The translations under genes were made by a program, and so were the position numbers. Below are positions 44,999-55,100 of a DNA stretch of 64,000 nt, piece by piece. Below the pieces are notes generated by a model. The model was given only the letters and a program-made list of their open reading frames with translations. It searched no databases and was not told where the DNA came from. Origin of the DNA: Manduca sexta. Taxonomy: Eukaryota; Arthropoda; Insecta; Lepidoptera; Sphingidae. The stretch spans positions 8,740,983 through 8,804,982 of the forward strand of contig NC_051138.1 in the NCBI RefSeq assembly GCF_014839805.1, in the 5' to 3' direction. Each line of letters begins with the position of its first letter. Within the stretch, counting starts at the first letter, position 1.

Positions 44999-45208
44999 CA
45001 TGGATATTTCGGCCTTTAAAATTTAATATGACGAAATTTTAAAGGCCGAAATATCCATGATTATTAATTATTTTTACATTTTTCTTTCAACTGCGAGAAC
45101 TAATCACTAACTAGACGTGAATTTAAATTCTTTACTTGCCAATACTTGTTTAGTTACCCAGATTAAAGCCGAAACAAAATGTATGAAAATGGACCTTGAG
45201 CTACCACC
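44999..45208. mobile_element. TTAA MITE, copy 2, with a rearranged left end
   Basis: The right end GGACCTTGAGCTACCACC is followed by TTAA at 45209-45212, as in copy 3. The left end lacks the matching GGTGGTAGCTC; instead TCATGGATATTTCGGCCTTT and its exact inverse AAAGGCCGAAATATCCATGA flank a short loop, giving a strong hairpin. The element was probably altered by an inverted duplication of its own interior. Confidence 0.75.
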
Positions 45209-45568
45209 TTAATATTTTACCATTTAATAACAATCATCAGATATTGTGGCAACTCGTTTGAAATTGTGTCAGACGACTTGCCACAATCTCTGTCATTGTG
45301 TCAGTCAATTTTTTATCGTATTTCGTTCGGAATTTTCAGTAATGCATATTTTTTTTAATTAATTAAAATAGCCTCTGACATTTGTTTTTATGTTTTTACT
45401 TATCTAATTTAATTACGTACATAATTATTTTATAAATAGGGATAAAAGGCATGATTAGTGTTTTGAAAACTTATTCTCCAGTGTCATCTAACTGAAAGTA
45501 TCTTACAACAAAATTAATTTGAGGTTAGACCAAAAACAAATAGAGTGACTGTTTGAGAGTGACATACC

Positions 45569-46037
45569 CAGTGTTGCCAGAAGGTTACATTTCTTACATT
45601 TTTCGTTACTTTTGACCCCCTCGCGTAACATGTAAGTAATTTTTATATTTAAGGCAATTTTCGTAACTTTTGAGAACAACGAGATTTGTAATATAAATTA
45701 TTTATTGTAAACAGTTTACGAACGCATTTCTATTCAACGCATCCAAATTGAACGCACCTAAAACTGGCGGGTCTAAGAAGTATTTCACTCCATATCACAC
45801 TTAGGATGGCTCGCCATGACAAAATGAAACGTATCTTGCATTCACTAAAACTTGATTTTGCTTGAGTGTGCGCGCGCACATTTTCTACTTCGCGAGTCCC
45901 CGCAGTTTCGTAGCTACAGAAATGCTTGCCAAAAACGCGTAAATAACAAAAAAAACAATAATGTAACTTTTGCAGCAAAAATGTAACATTTCAAGAAACG
46001 AAACGTAACTTACGACTCAAGGGCCCTGGCAACACTG
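45569..46037 (-). mobile_element. hAT-type MITE, copy 2, next to the CCT4 promoter
   Basis: Begins CAGTGTTGCCAG and ends CCTGGCAACACTG, flanked by GACATACC at 45561-45568 and 46038-46045, a perfect 8-bp duplication. It is the same family as 2386-2843 in reverse orientation. It ends 128 bp before the CCT4 start codon, so it must lie in or right beside the CCT4 promoter. Confidence 0.9.
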
Positions 46038-46165
46038 GACATACCCCTGGTGCAGAGCTTTGGTGCAGAGCGACTCGAGTCAGGTGTTCAAAGTTTATAC
46101 GAGAAAAAATATCTGTGTTAATCACAGAATTTCATTCATATTTCAGTATTGTGATTAATTTTACG

Positions 46166-49100
46166 ATGGCACCCAAAGCTGGTGGTGATTCGGCAAAAGC
46201 TATTTCTGGAGTTTACAAAGATAAAAGTAAACCAACGGATATTCGTCTCAGTAATATAAATGCCGCAAAAGGTAAAAACATCTGAAATTTGTTATTAAAA
46301 TTTTGGTGATATTTTAATTTTAAATAATTTGATATCTAGTTCAGTCGAAGAAGTACATGAGGAAAAATCGACGTATGTACTTTTTTATTGCAATAACGTA
46401 ATATTTTACATAAAAAGTACATTTCGGCAACCATACTACACAATAATACATAGATACTGTAATAAATTTTACATTATATGAAACTTGGTGACTAATATGA
46501 GTAAAGCTAATTTGTTCAGATGCAAAAGAATATTTTTTGGGATAATTCAAGGGTGACTATTAGACGTTTTGAATTATAACAAGAATTTTTAAGTACTTAA
46601 TAAAATCCTGGCTTTGCTCCTCAAAATATAATCAAAGTTGAGGTCACTGCTTAACTTAATTTATTCTGAATTTACAACCAGAAATTGATGACACTGTTTG
46701 AACTTAGAATTTAGTTTTCTTTAATCTAGAAATGCTATTTCCTACCCTAAAGTAGTAAAAAGTAACGATATATGTTTGCGTTCTTTTATATGCAAAATGT
46801 ACATACACTGTAATTAATTACAATAAAAAAAAATATTACCAACACATTTATACTCATGAATAACTATAAAAATAAATATACTGATTAGTTGCTATTTTTA
46901 ATGACTATTATTATTACTTTTTCAGCTGTATCAGATGCTATTCGTACTAGCTTAGGACCACGGGGAATGGATAAAATGGTAATATACTATTAAGGATAAT
47001 CATTGACTAGTTAAATTTCAAATATGGCCATCTCCATACCTGTTTGATATTGGGATTTAATGTTAATAAATAACTTGAAGTCCAGTCAAATGCAAAAGAA
47101 ATGAACTAATGAAAAAATTCAAATCACCTTTAAATACTTGTGTCTGTATCAACAATTGTTGTTTCTTCACTAAATAAATTTCATAGGGTTTACTTTATTT
47201 TATATAAGTATAAAGCATATTTTGAGTGAAATTAATGTGTAGAAGCCTTTTAAAGTTTTGAAAATTGTTGAGCTACTTTTGTAGCTGACTGTACATAAAG
47301 TTAATCTGAAAATTCAAACATATCTATATCTATATCTTTGCTTTAATAGTACAAAAGTCCACTGCTAGTTTTTAATTTAGAACAAACTTGACTTGTAAAT
47401 AAATTTATTATTATTAGTTTCTCATTTATTTTTAGATTCAAGCAGCAAATGGAGAAGTAACAATAACAAATGATGGTGCTACTATTTTAAAACAAATGAG
47501 TGTTATTCATCCAGCTGCTAAAATGGTAAGCAAGTTATGACCTAAATGATTACAAACTGGTTCAAAGCCTAACAAATGCAAAATTACTACAGTGGGCCCA
47601 TGGTAATGCGGCTCTGTCTAATATATTGTGACAAACTAAGACAGATATCTTTGTCAATACGCAATCATGTAGTACACAAACATATATTTTATTTCTTGGA
47701 TTACAAGATCTTGTTTCATTTCAATTGTGATTTAATTATTTATTATTTCTAAAGAGTTTTAGACCTAATAAACAGTAGCCCTAGAATATCTTGGCTATGC
47801 AGTATTAGTCTATAGACAAACTTACCATAACAGTTGCATTATAAGTTACTTTATCAAATTGTTATGATTTGTCCTATTTCATACATTTCTCTTTTGGCAT
47901 ATTCTAAACCAGAAATTAAATGTCTATAAGTGCATGCATGTTTGTTATGGTCCTTAGTTCCTATGTTTTTTTATATTCTTGCTGGAAAAAAAAGTTATAT
48001 AACACAATGATTTAATATTAGTTCTTACACCTGTACCATAATGTATAAGAAAGAAACAAGCAAATGTATTAATAATTGTGGTAGATATTTTTGGATTAAT
48101 TCCTTGCTTGTTCCAACATGTCACCTAGATCATAAATAGTAGTTCAATTCAAAACTCTTGTAGGCTTTAAACATAGTCTGTTTCGATTTGTAGAAAGAAA
48201 ATATTAGGAAGTTCGTGTATAAGCCTGGTTTTCTTTGTATTAATATGTTATTGTTAAAATGCTCTTTAAAATGGTGGTCCATGGGATAATTTCTATGGCA
48301 TTTATTTGAAGTGGGTATAATTTACTTTCAACAAATAGAGATATGACACCTAAAACCATAACAAGCCAAAACATGATGTATGGAAATTACAAGCAGTGTA
48401 ATGGAGTTTCTTATTCATATTTTATAGCACAAATGAAAATATTCTGATAATTTTTTAAAAGTTAATAACAATTTGGTGAATTGACACAGACTTAGGCGAT
48501 AAGGAAGTTTATCAATTTTGGATTTTTAGCGGCACATTTGCTGCAGCCAAAGTTTTATCTAGACAAGTAAATGATTTAAGTTGAAGGCATTGTAAATTGG
48601 ATGTATACATCTAGTATAGAACTTTAATCATAATTATTTGTAAATAAATGCCATAGCGTTATAAATAATAATTTATTTTAATATACCTATTAATTTAATT
48701 TCTTAATTTTTAGTTAGTGGAACTGTCTAGAGCTCAAGATATTGAAGCTGGAGATGGTACCACCTCAGTTGTAGTCATTGCTGGTGCACTACTTGATGCT
48801 GCTGAAAAGCTCTTGCAAAAGGGTATACACCCTACTGTGATTTCAGATGGCTTCCAAAAAGCATTGCAAATGGCTCTACAGGTTAGTTAAAACTACTTAG
48901 TTTTATCCTCAGAAGATATTTTATGATGATGAGGGAGCTGAGGGACCTATTTAGTGTTTGATTTTGGTCCGCATAAAGTCTTTTTGCATATTGTATGTAT
49001 TAATTTGTAATAAAATCTGGCTATATTATTTGTATCTGGATGGTGTTGATGGCATTAAAATGATACATATCAAAAAAGGAAATGAATTAGTAAAATGTCC

Positions 49101-52100
49101 TTTACTAATGTCAAAATAAGTGAATCTAGTAAAAAAATTCGATACATTTTAAAAAAATTCTATAAAATTGAATCAATTCAGTGCATACCAAGAAAAAAAA
49201 AATACATTTTGGACCTAATGCAGTGTCAGTAAGAGTAGCACAAAGTTGGTATTGGCATTTTCAATTGGGGAGTTTTGAAGTTACATATAAATATCAATAA
49301 AACTGTTTTTTAGAGATTTTTATCATTTTTTTGCATATACTTTTATGAATGACATGCAAGCATGAACTCTGGTTTGTTTAAAAATGTCTCAATTAAAAAT
49401 CTATATATAAAAATATGAATCCCCATTTCCCTTTGTCACGCCATCACGCGTGAACAGCTGGACCGATTTCACAATTATTTTTTTGTTGTTGTATTTGTTA
49501 TTGTCAGGAGAAGGTTCTTATGAAAGAAAAAAAAATCAAAAAATTGCGCGGAAAATTAGAAAATTTAAGAAAACTTATTAATTTAACATAACTGTCAGTG
49601 GTTTGAAATAATTGTCAGCGATGGACAGAATGCGCGCGTGCATACATACTTAAGACAGAACAACGTCTGTGGGCCCAGCTAGTATATAATAATATTGTAT
49701 ATGATTAAAAGATGACTAACTCTAGTGTGAATGTCTTGAATTTTCAGGTTGTAGAAAATATGTCAACTCCAGTAGATTTAACTAATGAAGATACACTGTT
49801 AAAAGCAGCAGCAACTTCATTGAATTCAAAAGTTGTCTCACAGCACTCTACCATTTTAGCCCCAATTGCTGTTCAAGCTATCCGTGCTGGTGAGTACTTG
49901 TTCATTTATTGTACACTAGCTTTTGCCCGCGGCTCCGCCCGCGTTATAAAGTTTATCAGGCTAAAGTTTTCCGTTATGAAAGTAGTAGTTTCCTGGGACC
50001 CTATGTTCTTCCCTGGGTCTCAAACTGTCTCCATACCAAATTTCATCTTAATACGTTGGATAGTTTTTGAGTTCAACACGTTCGGGCAGACAGATGTAGC
50101 GGGGGACTTTGTTTTATAATATATTTTTTAGAACTTTTTAAGAGGAACAATCCCGTCATACATCATTGTTGCATAACTTTAACCGTTTACGCAGCGCACG
50201 CAACGGAAGCTCTCAAAACTAAAAAATTGTCCCCGTTTTTGCAACATGTTTCATTACTGCTCCGCTCCTTTTGGTCATAGCGTGATAATATATAACTTAG
50301 AGCACTCCACAAACGAAGGGCTATTCAACACAAAAAAAAATTTCAGTTCGAATCGGTAGTTCCTGAGATTAGCCATTACTGCTCCGCTCCTATTGGGTAT
50401 AGCCTGATGATATATAGCCTATAGCACTCCACGAATAAAGGGCTATCCAACGCAAAAATAATTTTTCCGTTTGGACCGGTAGTTCCTGAGATTAGCCATT
50501 ACTGCTCCGCTCCTATTGGTCATAGCGTGATGATATATAGCCTATAGCACTTCACGAACAAAGGGCTATCCAACGCAAAAATATTTTTTCAGTTTGGACC
50601 GGTAGTTCCCGAGATTAGCCATTACTGCTCCGCTCCTATTGGGTATAGCGTGATGATATATAACCTATAGCACTCCACGAACAAAGGGCTATCCAACGCA
50701 AAAAGATTTTTTCAGTTTGGACCGGTAGTTCCTGAGATTAGCCATTACTGCTCCGCTCCTATTGGGTATAGCGTGATGATATATAGCCTATAGCACTCCA
50801 CGAACAAAAGGCTATCCAACGCAAAAAGAATTTTTCAGTTTGGACCGGTAGTTCCTGAGATTAGCACGTTCAAACAAACTCTTCAGCTTTATATAATAGT
50901 ATTCACACATGGGACTCAGTGAAGCCACAGTGCGACAAAAAACAACCATTTGACTTCTGGTACAATATGAGAGGGCAACAAGCCTTTGCATAATCTTTAA
51001 AATGATATTTGTAATCACTGCCTCTGGAGTCTGGGCCATGAGATGAATGCCTGGTAGTATCTAATCATTATGTTTGAATTGTTGTTTTCAGTAATGGAGC
51101 CCATTGTTGGAGGAGTTGGCGCGCGAGTCGATCTTCGTGACGTAAAGGTGATAGAAAGGATTGGTGGCACAGTAGAGGACACTGAGCTTGTGCAGGGCCT
51201 GGTTATCCCACACCGCGCTGCCAACGTCAATGGCCCCCACCGAGTTGAAAAGGCGAAGGTTGGCCTTATCCAGTTCTGCATTTCACCTCCTAAAACTGAT
51301 GTAAGTAAACTATATAAACCTTATGGTTTAATCACACACTACTCTATATAGCATCATTTGAACATTTTTTGTTACATAACATGTCGAAGAAAGAATTTTG
51401 TTGGTATTTATGTTGTGTTTGATAAGTAGGCTTTTGTTGTATTCAAGTTATTTTTATTTATACAGCTTTATTAAATTACTCATTCATTCAGTAATATCAT
51501 TAATAATCTCTTTAAGCGCGATATTTTTTATAAAACTACCATGAACATGTTTTAATTGTGTAGTTGTAAGGAATATGACCAATAATTATAATTGCAGATG
51601 GATCACAATGTTATTGTATCTGACTATGCTGCTATGGATCGTGTATTGAAAGAAGAACGACAATACATTCTTAATATTGTCAAACAAATTAAGAAAGCTG
51701 GATGTAATGTACTATTAGTTCAGAAGTCCATTCTAAGGTAAAAGTACTCCTGTGTCTCAATTAAGAAATTCATATGAAATAATTAAATAGTGATCGACTT
51801 TTCGTAATCTTACACATGCCTTTAATAATTATCATTCTTCAATAGGAGGTTTTGTCACTGGTGGTAGGTCTCTCATATGTGTGAGTCTGCTTGGGTAGTT
51901 ACCACCTCAATGTCTACTTCTGCCGCCAAGCAGCAGTGTGTAGTCACTTTTGTGTTCCAGTTTGAAGGACATTGTAACCAGTGTAACTACTAGAAATAAT
52001 GAGACTTAACATCTTACGTCTCAGGATTGCGAGCGCAGTGGAATACCAAACAATACTTTGTAATTCAAGGTGTTGGATGGTGTTTCTACTGTTTATGGGC

Positions 52101-55100
52101 GGTCGTATCGCTTACCATCAGGCGAACGGCAAGCTCGTTTCGTCATTCAAAGCAATGAAAAAAATATGTCGCAACACGGTTCTTTGACCATCTTGCACAA
52201 TACCGGTTTTTCTGGCACCTGCCTAAAGTAATATCAATATCCCCTGAGGTTTTTAAGGATCCAGTCTGGGCAAACTGTTAAAAAAAAAATATATTATGTT
52301 ATTAATGTAAATGCCAGTTTATGATTTTTTTTTATATGAGTGACGTAAACAAAGCAACCAGTGTTTGTATTTGGATCATTTTAGCACCAAGCTGGATTGT
52401 GTCCTGATTAACATAAATGTTTATCCAGTAATATGCTCCCTTGAGAAATTATGGAATTTTTAAATCAAACTCTTTAAATAGATGGCGCTGGTGTCGCACA
52501 TAATTCCAGATTCAAAAAATCACAGACTGCCGTTTATCCCTAAAGTTCACAGTGACACTTTTACGTTTTCTTTTACAGAGATGCCCTTAGTGATTTGGCT
52601 GTTCACTTCCTTGATAAAATCAAGTGTATGGTTATTAAAGATATTGAACGTGAGGATATAGAATTTGTGTGCAAAACGCTGGGATGCCGGCCAATAGCTT
52701 CTTTGGATCATTTCACTGCTGAGAATTTAGTCAATGTCGACCTCGTCGAAGAAGTCAACGAATCTGGCGGAAAATATGTTAAGGTTTGTTTTTTCCGTTA
52801 CACTTCCTGTACATCTATATGCCTGATGGAATGTTTACCTGTATGCTGAAATGCCGTAATAAGCCTACTATGCGTCTGGTGCAAGTTTTTATAACTGCCC
52901 ATATGCATAGTACAAAAGTCTGCACCGCTGGCACTGTGTGTGTACAGTTGACAGGGATCCCCGGGGGCGGGCGCACGGTGTCGGTGGTGGTGCGCGGGTC
53001 GAGCGGCGCGGTGGTGGCGGAGGCGGCGCGCTCGCTGCACGACGCGCTGTGCGCGGTGCGGTGCGTGGCGCGCCGGCCGGCGCTGGTGGCGGGCGGCGGC
53101 GCACCCGAGGCGGCGGCCGCTGCGGCGCTCGCGCGCGCCTCCATTGCAGCGCCTGGCGCCGACCACTACTGCCTGAGGGCCTATGCAGACGCACTAGAAG
53201 TGGTGCCCTCCACGTTGGCTGAAAACGCAGGTATATTGGGTTTTACTTGGTATGCCGGTGTGGGGTATACAGGGGTTAGGGACACGATCCAATGCTCGCT
53301 CGGATGATGCTATACTCCCGAGTGTCAAAAGTGGGCTGTAAAACCGGGGAAACCAACATAACCGTTCTACTCGCCCCGCAAGTGATGATAGCGATAACGC
53401 GTTTTAGCCCGCGAAAATAGAGGAAATATGTTGCCGCGCATTTCAAGGTATATTTATTACAAGAATGTACAATATACATATGAAATTGGCGTTTTGTATG
53501 CGCGGAATACAAAGTCGATATTTTTTTGTAAAATATAATTAATTAGTCCAAGTATGCACCATTGTTATCTATGCACTTTTGCCATCTCATAGGGAGTTGA
53601 TCGCTTTACCAAAAAAAACATGGAGGCGAGAATCAATAAACTCTTTGAAGGCAGTATGGCCTGCTACACCTGAGTTGAAGTTTTTTCCTTGTAGAAAGTT
53701 ATCCAAATTTAAAAAAAAGTGGTAATCTGTTGGAGAAAGGTCCAGAGAGTAAAGTGGATGTCGCAGACATTAAAATTGCAGCTCCTCTTGTTTAGCGGCC
53801 GTCTGTTGTGCAGTGTGTGCTCTACCACACTAGCGTTGTCCTGAAGCAGTAGTGGCCTAGAGCGATTGTCCAGGCTCGATTTTTAGCAGCTAGTTCTTCC
53901 ATCATGGTTTGCAGTTGCTGACAATAGATATCTGCGGTAATCGTTTGGCCAGATTTTAAAACAGTTTTATCACTCACCCCGAAGCTTGCAGCTAACTCTG
54001 AAGTGGTTTACGATGGATCCGCTTCCACGATAGACTATAATTCCTCATTATCCACATTTGTCTCCGGCAGTCCACAGGACTTGTTCTGAAGGTCGAAACT
54101 TCCGGAAAGAAGTCGTTGGAACCAAAAACATTCCGTGTTTTCTTTTGCGACACAAGCTCCATACACGTTAATCCTTCGGGCTGTTTCTGCAGCACAGGTG
54201 CCACGTGTAACTCTTTCTCGTAAATATAGCGAAATTTCATTTTTATCCATTGTGTGATATGAAAGACGCCAAAGAAAAAACTAATCAGGAAAAAACTAAT
54301 AAATGACTGTTCGAAACTCAAATGTACAATCTGCAACAGAAGTCGTTGAGCATAATTTGTTTCCAGTATTTTCTAATCATTATCATTTACCATAAGTAAC
54401 TGATTATATAAAATACAAAACAACTTGTCATAATTAAACTACAAAAGAAGGTGAACGCAGTCAAATCATTAATTGCTAAACATTATTAGCGACAATTTTT
54501 TATGATCTGTAATAAATACAAATGTGGCTGAAATTAGCAATTTTTTTATTTTATATACAAGCTTTTTTTCCTATTCATTAAATTGAACCCATTAAGCTTC
54601 AAGACACCGATCTCGCGAAGCAGAGCGCACCGCGTTTTCTCTATCAAAACATTGCCGAATAAATACAACATTCCATATTATCAATTAAATTGTTATTTTA
54701 TAACATACTAGCATTGGCTCGTTGCTCCGCCGACGTGAAAAAGTTTTTCAGGGACAAAAGTCCTGCTTTATATTTTCCCGAGATAGAAAGTAGCCTATCG
54801 CGCTAGAGAGTAATGTAGCTTCCTATAAGTGAAATATTTTCAAAATCCGTTTAGTATTTCCTGAGTTTAGCGTATTCAAACAAACAAACTCTTCAGGTTT
54901 AAATATTAGTATATATTTCAGTTAATAACCAGAATTATATATTTTTTACGTATGGACAAAACATCAAAATATTTAAGAATAATGTTTGAAAGTAATATTA
55001 TAACAATAAAAGTAATAAGATAGTCACATTTTAAACATCCACTTTTAGTGAGAGCACTGGCCGGTTTAAGAAACAAATGTGTAAATTCAAAATTATTCTG

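Noticed and set aside
52955..52970. GGGATCCCCGGGGG looks like a cloning-vector polylinker
   Set aside because: It lies in frame inside CCT4 exon 9 (T-G-I-P-G-G-G), a conserved position of the gene, so it is host sequence.
52798..53222. Several alanine- and arginine-rich frames in both strands
   Set aside because: They are shadows of CCT4 exon 9, whose very high GC removes stop codons from every frame.
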